Part shown: piece by piece, positions 12,601-24,163 of the stretch
How positions within the stretch are numbered: position 1 is the stretch's first letter
How the letters are laid out: each line of letters starts with the position of its first letter
Assembly (NCBI RefSeq): GCF_021155775.2
Contig: NC_060234.1
Span: 25,042,026 to 25,106,025 of the forward strand
Length of the DNA stretch: 64,000 nucleotides
Direction of reading: 5' to 3'
Source: Neodiprion pinetum
Taxonomy: Eukaryota > Arthropoda > Insecta > Hymenoptera > Diprionidae
Made by a program: the position numbers and the translations under genes
The notes under the pieces: generated by a model
Told to the model about the DNA's origin: nothing
The model's database searches: none
What the model saw: the letters and a program-made list of their open reading frames with translations, nothing else

Positions 12601-15600
12601 TGCCACGTCCGACTATTAATCGTCGTCGAACTTGACTATACTTTTGGCTATATGTATTCGGAACCAGCGGTTATGCGAAAGCCCGATTTCGAGCTTTCGA
12701 GTCTTGATGGAGCGGCCGGTAGTGGGGCGAAACTAGGTGAGCGTGCGCGTCTAGCGATGAATTTTGTATATTATATGGAAACCGCTTAGCGGTTTGTGAC
12801 ATACAAGGAGAGGGCTGGGTTGAAAACGGGCTGATTTTACCTCGGGCCGGGCGCAAAAGTAGGCGACAGTAGCGGCCGTCGCGGGGGCAAAAGGGGGGCC
12901 AACAACCGCGGTAGCGGCTGCGGGGACGCAACAGGCGGCGGGCTTCCGCCGTCGTCAGTATCAATGGCGTCTCGTCGTCTCCAGGGTGAATTGGCCGGGA
13001 GGAAAAGCATGAGGAAAGAAGCGAAGCGTATACACGAAATTCAAACGAATTCGGTAGAAAGAAAACCACCGCTAAGAGCGGCGAGTTTTCGGTGAAATTC
13101 ACCGTTTGACGCCTGCGGGCAGGCAACCCGTGCTACGTTCTTTATCGCGCTACCTTAATGGGAGTGGAGGTGCTTTGCGGTTGGTTGCCTATTTACCGGC
13201 GTCGAGCGGTGCGTTTCACAGAAAACTAAAGATGCTGTACTTGTTAGTCGTTTAGTCACCGAGACCTGCGAGCGAAGCGTTATTTTGCAAATTGTCGTGT
13301 ATCGGCCTACACGGTAACGTTTGACAAGCCGATTTTTCGTCATTTTGACCTTGTAATTAAGTGCTACGTATTTTTAAACTGGTTATTTTGAATATCGGTA
13401 AAGGCTGGCAGCGATGAGAATGTATCGGGGTGGGGTTCGTGAATATATGACCGTACAAAATTAGCTCGGATTAATATGTATCTGAACATGACGCTCGTTC
13501 GTCGTTCAGCTTTGGTTCTCAATCAAGTCGAAGCTTCGTACCGTCCTTATTTTTTTTCCGCGTCTCGGGGGTTCGTCGTGATGAATTGTGAAAATAAATT
13601 TATTCTAAACAGCGAACCAGATTTTAATCTTTCATCGCTTAGCTTGTATTTAGATTTCCATGCTGATGCAGAAACTAATTTCAAACTCACTCGGTTGTCC
13701 GCCGTTGCGTTGTCTAGCTTCCTCTTCTTCGAGCATGCGAAGAACGGCGCTATTTTGCAGATTCGCCGGCTTGGCCAATTGGTTGAAGTCGATACTGGAA
13801 AACAGATTTATACGCTTAGCACAGCCGGTTCGGTTGATTCGAGTTATACCATACATGTTCAAAAATTTGTAACTCATGCTAAACGTCGTAGGTTTTTTGA
13901 CAATCAAATGCTATTCCACATATGCAAACAATATGCAAACGCACTTCAGAAAACAGTCAGAAAAATAATCCATCCAGAAGACGTACATGCCGGATACAGG
14001 AATTTATTTTTTAGCAAGCAATAACCATAATTTTTTATTGAATAGAATTTCTGTAAATTGAAAAAACCCAGAGTAATCCCCTTTTAACGATTTACTAATA
14101 AAATTCCAAAGACCGTCACGTGTCCACTGTACTTTGTAATTAACTGTACGATTTCTTATTTCTCTTGCTGAGTAAACACGTTACCGGCGATTTTCGTTTG
14201 TCTGTAAATTTTACGCGAAAAGTGTAACTTTTTATTAAGACTATTGGAAGCGACGGAGAAATGAATGAAAAATTAGGTCGAATTTTGCACGCAGTTTTAA
14301 AATCGAAGGCGCGAATAATACGACGTGTATACTTATAAACGTGAGAAAGCACCTTTTTTGGGCGATCATTTTGCAGCTAAGCTCCTGTGGTTGCACGAAA
14401 CCAGACGCACGTCCGCGACACGACAACTTTGGTCTGCCAAATGCTAAACTAAGTCAAGTACACAATGGCTTGCGCAAGGAGCTGAAGAGGTGACGGGGTT
14501 TTTGCTATATCAGTCGCTCGATTTGGGGAGCGAGGAGGGCGCGGAACTCCCTAGGGAGGGAACGGAATCACAAGGCAAAAATTACCCAGACACGCGAGTT
14601 TATTTGCGGCATTTAGGAATCACTTACTTACTAAAAATACCCCGATTGCTAACGAAACCGACCCGACGTTATAGGTATACGGATGAATAGCTTATGGATC
14701 CGAGATTCGGGCATTTCGCGCGTGAATCACCGACGTCGCGTCGAGACGCTTGGCGTCGGTTTAGCCGCGTCTCGCGAATAAACGTCATCGGCTGTCAATC
14801 GCCCGGCCAATAACCGCCGACACCTCACGTTTGCTCTGAGTAAATATCTCTCAATGTATTTCACCGTCTTTTGGCGTCTACCAGATCGAGATGCTGCCAC
14901 GCTGTCTGTTTGTTTGTCTGTCTTTTCTCGTTGCAGCTCGCCGTCCGCGTCGCTGCCAAGATGAACGTGTTTTACATTTCAATGCCAAAAACGGCTGGTA
15001 ATTAGTCGTTGTTACGGTTGAACAGTTCTAATTACCGCTATACTCCTTCCTTTGCGAAATACAATTGTAAACATTGGAATGAAATCTCGAAATAGCTACA
15101 TTTCAATCGACAAATTTACCGCTACGGATTTCACTAATAGAATTTGACGTACGTACAAATTGAATTGAACCGCTGACGCGATTAGTTTGGCAGGAATTCA
15201 ATTAATTCTCTAGCACGGATAATGCCGTTGTTGTTAAGACGAATAGGTAATGCAATGCAATGCAGCTGTCATTCGTATTTATAATATTTCAATTGAAATT
15301 CCTTGTAATAAATGAATCTTTGTGCCGTCACTCTCGTATCTAATTCTTTATTTCATGTATATTTTATACAGATTCGATTTCTGAGGGCTTTCAGAAGAAT
15401 AGCAATGAGCAAATTTATTGGACACCCTATTTCTGTGTTTGTGTTTGTGAGTTACAAATCTTTCTACGCTCATTTTATGAGAAACGTAACTAATTGTAAG
15501 CGTATTTCGTACGGGAAAGGAATCTGATTTTCTTACCCGACAGCACCGTTGGATAGAACTTGAGTCTGGCGTTCGAGTGTCTCTTGCACCGACTGCGGAG

Positions 15601-15661
15601 AGTAGAGTTTGATCGGTGAGTTGAACTGCTTGTTCACGAACTTTGGCCCCTGGCCCGCCAT
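6361..15661 (-). CDS. Zasp66: Zasp66-like Z-disc protein (ZM motif, no PDZ in this isoform)
   Basis: Six coding exons on the minus strand, in order 15537-15661, 13691-13794, 9423-9502, 8868-9173, 7402-7545 and 6361-6639. All phases agree, giving 1038 nt and a 345-aa protein. The ATG at 15659-15661 is preceded by an in-frame TGA three codons upstream, so this is a true start. Residues about 7-33 are a ZM motif (core FVNKQFNSPIKLYS), which in Zasp/ALP/Cypher proteins binds alpha-actinin at the muscle Z-disc. It is followed by the conserved AVLRMLEEEE helix, the RVAWPPPPED segment, a Pro/Gln-rich linker of about 100 residues, a TITLRPEPP segment and a conserved C-terminus (GDQKWPPES, then FFAQHALNSTYPGY). 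No LIM domains follow, which favours Zasp66 over Zasp52. No PDZ is encoded. Symbol inferred from family knowledge. Confidence 0.8.
7402..7545 (-). CDS. Zasp66: Zasp66-like coding exon 5
   Basis: Acceptor TTTCAG ends at 7546 and donor GTATAT starts at 7401. The 48 codons are phase 0 at both ends, so the exon could be skipped without a frameshift. It encodes a second Pro/Gln-rich stretch and the conserved TITLRPEPPISQ peptide. Confidence 0.82.
8868..9173 (-). CDS. Zasp66: Zasp66-like coding exon 4 (Pro/Gln-rich linker)
   Basis: Acceptor CCCCAG ends at 9174. The exon is phase 0 at both ends and encodes 102 residues rich in Pro, Ser and Gln, a disordered linker expected to vary between species. 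The donor read here is GTTCGT at 8867, a weak match to consensus. The frame stays open another 20 codons to a TGA, so a truncated read-through isoform is possible. Confidence 0.7.
9423..9502 (-). CDS. Zasp66: Zasp66-like coding exon 3
   Basis: Acceptor TTGCAG ends at 9503 and donor GTAGAG starts at 9422. The 80-nt exon encodes the conserved RVAWPPPPED peptide and a short acidic tail ending in QSK, in phase 0 at its 3' end. Confidence 0.82.
9503..13690 (-). other. Zasp66-like intron 3, with a GC-rich block
   Basis: A 4.2-kb intron between coding exons 2 and 3. It is mostly AT-rich with no recognised exon. A GC-rich block at about 12580-13170 contains a 151-codon antisense open frame and a GTAAAA donor-like site near 12837. 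It could be an alternative exon or promoter, but no family motif is visible. A near-perfect palindrome of two E-boxes lies at 12241-12259. Confidence 0.45.
13691..13794 (-). CDS. Zasp66: Zasp66-like coding exon 2 (post-ZM helix)
   Basis: Acceptor TTTTCCAG ends at 13795 and donor GTGAGT starts at 13690. The exon encodes the segment containing NQLAKPANLQ and AVLRMLEEEEARQR that follows the ZM motif in Zasp family proteins. It leaves one base (A), which combines with GT of the next exon to give Ser. Confidence 0.82.
15537..15661 (-). CDS. Zasp66: Zasp66-like coding exon 1 (ZM motif)
   Basis: The exon holds the start codon and the whole ZM motif (41 codons plus two bases). Its donor is GTAAGA starting at 15536. 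Upstream, a TTTATTTTACAG acceptor near 15690 leaves a short 5' UTR piece before the ATG, so the gene has at least one non-coding exon further up. The two leftover bases GG join to T of the next exon to make Gly. Confidence 0.85.
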
Positions 15662-18600
15662 CGTTCACTTCCTTTATAATTTCTTCTAACTACTGTAAAA
15701 TAAATATTTATGCCGCTTACGACACCATTCAACATACAAATCGACTCTTGCAGGATTTTCAACAATTATGCTGGATTCATTACACCTGTCGGTTACGTGA
15801 ACTGAACGCATAGGAATGTCTTTAGTAATTTCAGAATGAATATTTTTTCTTCGATAGGATAGACTGAGAGAAAAATACGGTACACGCATCGTTGCGTAGA
15901 GTCTCAACTTTGGTTTATGACTGTTTCTACTTACCCTGAAAAGTATGCTAGTTTTATCGATTTTTATGCTAAGGATGATAATTTTAGTGGCTTATCTTGA
16001 CCTTAAGTAAGGTTGAGGACAATTTCATCACATCATTCAAAAAATGCAGTTAATTGTTTTTAGCATGTTCATTTCTACTAAATAACCGAATGGTGAATTT
16101 GGATCTTGACAAGGTTGCTTGTTTATTCTCTCTGAAGTAGAAACATTGGTAAAACTGAAGTGTGGGTAAGAAATTCTTGTGATAACAAGGGTTCGTTATA
16201 GGCAGCTGATGGAGTCTTGTAGATATACTCCGTTGTTCCGCGTCAATGTCGAAGTTTGCTTTGGGCTATAAGCGTCGCCGAGACAAGATCAGGCCTAAAA
16301 ATACGAGAAGTGCTCTCGATAGATCGTAATATTGACCCTGACTAAAGGTGTTAAAAGTTCCCCAAGACCAACCACCTAGACCTCGATAAGACAGAGGTGC
16401 TCAATTAAATAAGGGCTGGACTCAACGCGACAGACCTAAAATTATATTGTTCATCTCTAAGTGAATTTCGATCTGTGTAAATTATAGGTGTCCGACGTAA
16501 GGCCATAAACTGGGGTGTTAAAGATACTGCTTTCTCATACACGTACAATAAATCTGGCCGTTAATCTTCGACGCGTCGTCCTCGTCGAAGAACGTTGGGA
16601 AACAGCTGTGCCGACGTGTTACATACGCACACATTCTTCATTGCGGCATGTGCCAAGTGACGTGATATTTTGATTGGAGTATCTCTAGTTTTTTTTTTTT
16701 TTTTATATATTTCTGCATTATCAAAATTTTTAGTGCCGATATTCGATTTAACGAACCCTGGATACATGCTTTGAACGGTGGGATAATTGATCAGCTGGAA
16801 AGTTCGTTTCTTCATTACTTCGTGTTTTTCTCACTCCCTCTTTTCTTCCCTCAACAGCTGAGACTTCAGTTATCTCGCTTGTGAAAAGTGTTTATTTTGG
16901 CTGAAACACATTTTCTTTTGCGTCGTGGGTTGTTTTCACTTAATCACCCATTGTAACGGTTCACAAAGCGTCACGAGCTTGCACATTCCAGCACCTCGGT
17001 ACCAAAAATTTAGCGTTCGTATCAGAAATTCGCAACATGCACTGTCGTATTTTTAGCAGTAGCTTCGCGACGCTGGTAAACGAGTGCGGTATGATTACCT
17101 CGGCTTGCAAAATTCCTCGCAAATTAAGATGCCGTATATGTATGCATATATAACTATAATTCGCGATGGAAGACCTCGTAGGTGAAAAAATTCACAGGAT
17201 AAATTTTGGCTAGGATCAATGACGAAGCATTTGTTTACATTGGAAAAGAATTTGGAAGCTATATTATACCACCGCCGTCAAAATGGATACGTAAAACCAA
17301 AACACTTCGAAGCTGAATTAATAAATAGAAAGAAGGTAAAGCTTGGAAGATTACCGACCCTGAACTCGATGAAATAAATCCTGTGCTCGATTGAAAGTTA
17401 GTGGGAAATAACACTAATCATGCGGATGATTTCGCTATTGGAATAATTTGTGCATCGTTGTTACTTTGTCCGTAATTGTCAACTCATCTATTTTTATTTT
17501 CGACTTTCGAACAATGGGAAATAAAATAAAGTACAGCGTGGTTAAAACTCGATGAGAATCTTTGCGATCAGGTTTTGTACGTCGAAACGCGGTTGAGTCA
17601 CCTGTTGACGGTGGTTACCGATTTGGCTCGGTCTGGTGATGGCGAAGACACAAAAGCCAAGTATTCGCCCGGGACCTTTTTGAGAACCCCGAAATTCCTC
17701 CGCGTTCCCTTTCACCGAGGTTAAGCCCTCGAAGCCTCTCCGTCATCCGGTAAAACGTTCAAGGGTATTTTTGACGGAATATTTACCCCGTGAATAATGT
17801 GGTTTTTTTAACGGAAGGTTTTCGATGAAACTTTTCGATGGTATTCAGTATCGTAATTAGATACCAAACTAAGCTAACACGTCTAAGCTTGAAGAGCTCT
17901 TGAATTTTTATAACGCGCTTGCTCTAACAACACTTATACGTTTCAATCCTGGAATAAAGTGTTTGGAATGTCAAAGTACCAGAAGTTACCCACACAGGCA
18001 AAAGAAACATTAATTCCGCTGGACAGCTATACGGTGAAGTAGGAAGAAGTCTGTGAACGAGATACCGTGTAGAAGGCGGGAGAAATAGATGAGTCGACAG
18101 GGTATTCTGGAATCTGTGCCAGAAAAACAGGGCCGAAGAGAAGATTCCGGACGTGAAAAACGAGTGAAAATCACTATTATAGAACGGTACTTAAATCATC
18201 GCTTCGTTATGTATATACTGACAAAAGTTCACGAGGGTACGTTGACATGCTTTCGAACTCAACGTTTCAGTGCTTGTCACTTGAAAGATATTCGGAAGCT
18301 AAAGTCATGATTATCGCTAACGTTGTTGGCAAATATTCTTCGGGGAAATCTGCTCTCACAGGAAAATTGATTATGTCATGCTTCGAGGGATCCTCAAAGG
18401 GTTACACAGCATGATTTTGGAAGAAGTGTGAAAACAAATCGACTGAATATTTGTTTCAATTGCCATCGAACATCGGAAGTTCGGATTTATTGCCAATTCA
18501 TGACTATAAAATTTGACTTTGTCGATAATCTATTGGCTGGATGCGACAGAGCGGTGGAATAATCGGACTACATCGGGTTAGAAAAATGAATGCTTCTATT

Positions 18601-20658
18601 CTCGAGTGTCAATTATAATCAAAGTCAAAGTTTTCGGTAGCGATCTTCTTTAGCGCGACAAGATGCAGAGGGTATCGATAAGCGTTATATTAAGTTCACG
18701 TGAAACGGTTCGACATCGCGGTTGAAAAATGATCTGACCCAATTATATCGGGAAACCTAACCGAATTATCGCCAAACAGGTATATAATAAATCAGACCCT
18801 CGTGCGTCAGAGGCGGTTTTAAGGTGAACGCGTGTCATCAAAGAAGAGAATTATAGGTGCGTCCCTGCGGTTTTGGCCGTACTCACACCTATGCGGTTTA
18901 AATTTAGCGCGGATTCCTCCGAATATACGTGTATATCGACTTTGCATACTTATACGCAAAAAGTTCGCCGCGAGACGTGTATAATATGCGCGTTCGTGAA
19001 ATTTCGGAAAAGCTCGCACGGCCTCGGGAAATCCCGAAAGGTCCGAATCTACGATACGTTGGTCGGGTTGGATTACCAGCGGGGGTGGTTAACGCCGAAT
19101 GGAACGAGGGTGGCATTTACCATTGACGAAACTCGCGGAAGGCCCGTGAAAACCGACGAATAATAACCGACCGTTCGCCAGAGGCGTATTCGTAGGTATA
19201 GGGCATTGCCACGCTGGAATAATATCGCTCATCTCGACTTTTTTCGGAACCTAGCGTTTTATATATTCCCAAGAGTATTTTTATAATATTATATTTTCGC
19301 ACCTGTTACGTAACGCAAATTGGGACGCCTGACCGCGAGGTATATCCATCACTGACCGCGAGGCTTCCTTATAATTTGCTTCGAAGAGGCTCTTTGGACC
19401 GAGAATTGCATGGGATATTATCTTTCCGTACCTTGATGGCCGTATAAATTTTTCCAAATTTTCTCGATATAAACCTTTTCAGGCAAACTGTTATCGAAAT
19501 GTGCAAAATCAAGTCGTCACTATTACGCTGTATCGCCAAACATTGCAGAGAATTTTTCGATTTTTTTAATTCGGTCAAGCAGAAATTTTGTATATTTTAA
19601 AAAATCTCTACGAATCACTTTTAAAAACTCCCTCAGGCCGAAATGTTTCGATCATTTGGTGCAGTCGGAACTGTTTTTATAACGTTTCGATGTCCGGAAG
19701 AAAAAATGTCGAAGTTTTCGGATTAAAAACTACGACAGATGAGATTCAATATTTGATTTGACTTGATTTAAACAGTATTCTGAAAGATTCATAACATCCG
19801 ATAAGGCTCCCTTGATTTTTTTTTTCTCATCTTTCCAATGACATTCGAACGGGGATCATGTATGTGATACGAATAGTTTAAGGAAATTGCGAACATTTTA
19901 AGGATACAAGCATTAATAACTATTATTCATGAATGTTGTGTGATCGAATTTCCCAAATCGATGAAATTACACCGTTAGCTGTATTTGTACAGCTCATCAG
20001 TTCTATTTCTCACAACAATCGATCAAGTTTCTCAGATTTTTTTCTGTTGCTCAAGTGAAACATGAAAGCTATAAAACAGCACGTATCTATTATACGTACA
20101 AACAATAGAATTTTTTGAAAAATGACCACACGTTTAGCAGACGAATCAGCGTCGATGACCGTGAGAGCCTAAATCACCGGTTTAACATAAAGTTTAAAAG
20201 AAGAAAATAACTTGGCCTATAATAAATTAAACAGTGGTCCGCAAGAAGAGGAAATCTTTGCATATTTAGCATGGCATAATTAATACGGTTTATTTTCAAA
20301 GTACCGAAAGGGTAAAGCTAATTTTCCCTGTAGCTGATGAATTCTTTCCAGTCAACCGTCGTTTATTTATGGCGAATAAGTTACTATAAATGTTGATCCG
20401 CGCACATCGTAATAATAACGCGGATAAGCGGACGGATGATCGCGAAGCGAGTGACACATTATACTTAAACGGAGGGACGATGTCACGATGACGCTTGACA
20501 GTAATTAAACTCCGGCGACCCTGGCACCCTTCGAGCCGGTAAGAGGCACTTTTTTTTTTTAGAACCCTGCAACAAGGCAACGATCCCCGCAGCCGTGCAG
20601 GGGAAAGTGGCGACAAGTCTCAAATATACAGTGAATCACGTTTGAAGTTGTAACTTAC
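15662..20658 (-). other. Zasp66-like 5' intron
   Basis: If the proposed non-coding exon near 20.66 kb is right, this is a roughly 5-kb first intron. I looked for a PDZ signature (GFRL followed by GG-K) on the minus strand and saw none. Short open frames on both strands around 18.8-19.3 kb overlap each other in a GC-richer patch and look random. Confidence 0.35.
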
Positions 20659-21012
20659 CTTAAGCGTAACTTGCGTTACGAGCCGTTCTCCCGAAGGTGG
20701 AACACACTCAACTCAACTCGAGTAAGCTCAAACGCTGAAAAGCAACGACGATCCTCTTCCAGCCACCGTTGCCCACCGCGCTAAGCTATTTTCGTATACC
20801 CACCTAGCGTCTTTGCGAGCAAAAGTCTTGAATTTCTAGAGATTTTCTAAAAATTCACTGGTCAACACCTCGGTCATACAGCGGTGCCACGGTCCGGCTT
20901 TACGCGGTTTGGATTCTACATTTTATAATTCGAATTATCGTAGTTACCAAACGCGTACGATGCACTTCACGAATTTCGTCCCAAGCATGCGCGCGCCCCC
21001 GCGTTTTAGCGC
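20659..21012 (-). promoter_or_regulatory. candidate non-coding first exon and promoter of the Zasp66-like gene
   Basis: On the minus strand a strong donor (AAG then GTAAGT) begins at 20658, and its upstream side is a GC-rich stretch with no long open frame. Further upstream, at about 20983-21003, is GCATGCGCGCGCCCCCGCG, an NRF-1/GC-box-like cluster. The next minus-strand acceptor with a sensible 5' UTR is the one just upstream of the coding start near 15690. The link between the two is inferred. Confidence 0.4.
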
Positions 21013-22540
21013 TCAATTTTTTTTTTTTTTTTCATACTTGTTTTAGTCTTTCACGGTTTCAAATACATGCAAGTTTCCCATCTTGTACCGTTCCCTAGCC
21101 AATTATTTGAAACAGGAATAACGTTTAGTCGGACTATTATCGGGGTACTTGGCTCAATATACACGCACTATATGCCAAATTAGATTGTAAACATTTTCAA
21201 AGCGGAGGGACGTGTTAATTTATTTTCGAAACTAGCGTGGCGCACTGCGAACAAGGCGAAGAAAGCTCAATCGTCAGAAGCTTTTAGAGAAGATTATTGA
21301 GAGAAACTATTAGGCATTTATCATCTTCAAATACCTGCTGTGAACAATGATAAACAATTTGGAAAATCCTGCCAAGTATAAAATACCGTCTGATAGAAAA
21401 GTTTGAAAAAAAAAAATCACCTCAAAGTTTCGAATAAAGCGTCAAAAGCTGTATTGCCTTCGTGCAACTGTTTGTTAACCTTATTTCTCACGAATAATTA
21501 TTTTATTTTCCATTTTTATGAACATATAATTTTAAGGTGCTTACAGCTACGTTTTTCTCCCGTACGAGTGCATGAAAGATGTAGAAATGTTTTCACAATT
21601 TTCAATCAACGCCTGAAACGATCACAATGTTCCCATTTTAAAATTCTTATAACGCACGTTTAACGCGAGGAAATAAATTTATCGAAATCAAAAATGTATA
21701 TAAACGCTAGACAATTTTTATTCATTCTTCCCTCAAGGTCTAGTCTTCTTTCGCATCTATTTGTGGAAAATGAACGACGCATTTGAGTGAAATTAATTCA
21801 GAACTCAGAAGAAAGATACGCGCATGATCTGAAAGACGATGTATAATGCATTTGTCCTCCTTAAATAGCGAGAGTGAATTTAAAAATTATACATATAATC
21901 ATTCATGCAAAGTCTGTACGTTTATACTGTATTAAATTAAATTATATTGTATACCTTACATATGTTATGTGTAGAATGAATGATTATATTTGAAGTAAAT
22001 GGTTTCCAATCAAAACTCATCGAATTTTGTTACCACGATTGTTGAGAAGTGTCGCGGCTCATCCGAAGTTAATAAATTTCATGCGATATTCGTGCAATTT
22101 ATAAACCGAGAACGAATTAGTTAGGTCCAAGTCTTAAAAAATTGTAGAATTTGAAAGAAATTCACGATTGAAGAGAAGTAAATTGAATTTTTCAGTGATC
22201 GAGTATCCGTAAATTCTGGAATTCAATCGATCGTTTCAATTAACTGGAACATCCCCTAAGAAAGCCCGTTGTGTTTCCGTAGTCTCTCTGTTCTATCGTA
22301 CTACCAATAGGTAATCATCCGTATATTTTCCGTGACCGCACTGCAGCTGAAGCAGAAATTAACTATTCCAACAAGGTGCTGAGCGGTGGATATCTACTAT
22401 TCTATACACGTGGTTTAATTAAATGGTTTAAATAGCTTTGGTTACCGCAGTATCTTGTTCTTCTATTAACAACAAGTACAAATGACGTATCTCCGCTGTT
22501 ATCGGTATTATTGTTCAGACGGTATAGTAGGATTCGACCC
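21013..22540. other. intergenic spacer
   Basis: AT-rich DNA between the Zasp66-like promoter region and the cysteine-bearing ORF near 22.9 kb. A T-run sits just upstream at about 21018-21032. No gene or structured repeat recognised. Confidence 0.4.
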
Positions 22541-22927
22541 AGCATTTAGACGTAACGACGTAACGACGCAACGCAGCTGCTGAACCTTAAACTCGTGTAG
22601 AGCGTGATGCTAGCGGTGCACGATGCGAAATGGTAACAATTAGCGGCATATCGATGCAGGGAAGCGGATTGCGTTTGGTATTGGGGTGCATAAGTTCCGA
22701 TCCGTCTGCGACAATTATCATACGTCGTATTCGACTGGTCGCGGGATGATCGATGCGCGGCATGGTGGAGTTTCCTGCTGTTGGGAAGATAATGGGAAAT
22801 CAAATAGGAGCCCAAGAGCGTAGATCCAAGAGAATCCTGCACGCTCGGGTTTTTCACGTCTCCGACAAATTTTTTAGGTATCTGGACGGTAAGTGCATGT
22901 CGGCTAATATTTCGTATTCTGTCGTAT

Positions 22928-23173
22928 TTAGGCGTCACGCAAGCAGTGGATAATGCAGAGCATGCGTACAACGGCAAAGTACCACTTGTGGTCTTTGAAA
23001 CAGTATAAATCGCAAACATTAGCGCTGATGGTGTTGTTGCAGCGCGAATAAGTTATTCGATTGAAATACACAGGCCTGCAAATAAATCCTTCAAGAAAAA
23101 AATAATGAAATATTATAGACGTAAAGGTTTTGATGTGCCGAATCCATATCTGATTTACATTCTTTGCTGCCAC
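22928..23173 (-). CDS. short cysteine-bearing ORF, copy A (unrecognised)
   Basis: An 81-codon minus-strand frame whose last part has a C-x8-C-x3-C-x14-C-x3-C pattern and ends HCLRDA then TAA. The C-terminal segment resembles, residue for residue, a frame on the opposite strand at 25653-25757: both contain W-x-F-A-x-V and LC-x-IHCLRD. Differences include several silent third-base changes and a one-codon length difference, as expected of coding paralogues. The N-terminus shown may be wrong; a TTTGCAG acceptor-like site lies at about 23070. No family recognised; a small secreted Cys peptide is a guess. Confidence 0.35.
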   Translation of the reverse strand: MAAKNVNQIWIRHIKTFTSIIFHYFFLEGFICRPVYFNRITYSRCNNTISANVCDLYCFKDHKWYFAVVRMLCIIHCLRDA

Positions 23174-23471
23174 GTATATACTACATGATATATGGTTTGT
23201 CTGTTATTGTTTAAAATTTAGAATTTGTCATGTTTTGTTTTTGCATTTAGACTACTTTAATCTATTTAAATAGTGTCTGTACGCACAAAACCAGTTCGAA
23301 CTTATAGACAGAAAAAGAAAGATATCGCCTAACGTTGTTTCGAATTATACTAGTATATAGATTTTCTGACGATTTTAATGCTTAAGCTTTTTGACTCTGT
23401 AACTTTTTTGTATAAATATTGCTGCTATCATTAGTGTTTGATTATAATTTGTAGGCAAATACCGCGTTTTA

Positions 23472-24163
23472 TTAAGGTTGGGGGGAGTAAGGCTTGGCCG
23501 GTCTAAAATCATACCTATTTTGAGGAGTTTTTTTTTTTTAAGAAAGGAAAAACACTTAGAGCAATTTGAATTCCCGGGCTTTATTATTTGGAGTTTTAAG
23601 AACATTTTGTAATTTTCTCATTAAAATTAATGACAAAATGGCGGCATGGCGCATATTAGTAGCGAACGACTCCAAACTCGAGGGCTATTGTGGTGGCGTA
23701 TCTCCTGACATCACTGTCCAATTTTCAACGGATAAAAAAACTTTTTTGAGTTAAAAACACCTTGCCGGGTTCGAGCTCGTAGCTTAAACGTTGAAAATTT
23801 TTTTTTATCAAATATACACGATTATGAACTAAAGAATTTCATTTTACGATCAAAAAATTGTTGAAAAAATGTTGGTATCAAAATTCAAAAATCTAGCCAC
23901 GAGCTTGAATCAATAAAGGAGTTTTGAAGATTTTGTCAAAATTTCAAGTCAATCGAATAAAAATTGACCAAGGAATCTGCGCCACCGGATTGAAAACGTG
24001 GTCGTTCGTTACTCATATGCGCTATGCCGCCATTTTATTATTAATTTCAATGAAAAAATTCTAAAATGTTCCGGAAACTATAAATAATAAAGCTCACGAA
24101 CAAAAACTCCTAAAAATAAGTATGTTTAGACCGGCCAAGCTGTATTCCCCTCCTGACACTTAA
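23472..24163. mobile_element. foldback/MITE-like element with about 190-bp terminal inverted repeats, TTAA flanks
   Basis: The left arm (about 23478-23672) reads AGGCTTGGCCGGTC, later GGAGTTTTT, then ATGGCGGCAT. The right arm (about 23990-24155) carries the reverse complement of each in mirror order. Both ends abut TTAA (23472-23475 and 24160-24163), the target duplication used by piggyBac-type elements. No transposase frame is present, so it is non-autonomous. Arms have diverged by scattered substitutions and small indels, so the copy is not new. Confidence 0.7.

Noticed and set aside
13476..14024. 182-codon plus-strand open frame
   Set aside because: It overlaps in antisense the supported Zasp66-like exon 13691-13794 and shows no domain; taken as a shadow frame.
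18819..19302. Several overlapping frames on both strands
   Set aside because: Open in multiple phases of a CpG-richer patch without any PDZ or other motif.
22546..23019. 157-codon minus-strand frame
   Set aside because: Overlaps copy A of the cysteine ORF in another frame; the comparison with copy B supports the cysteine frame instead.
23740..23790. Possible tRNA T-arm (GGTTCGAG)
   Set aside because: No acceptor stem or anticodon arm could be folded around it; it lies inside the foldback element.
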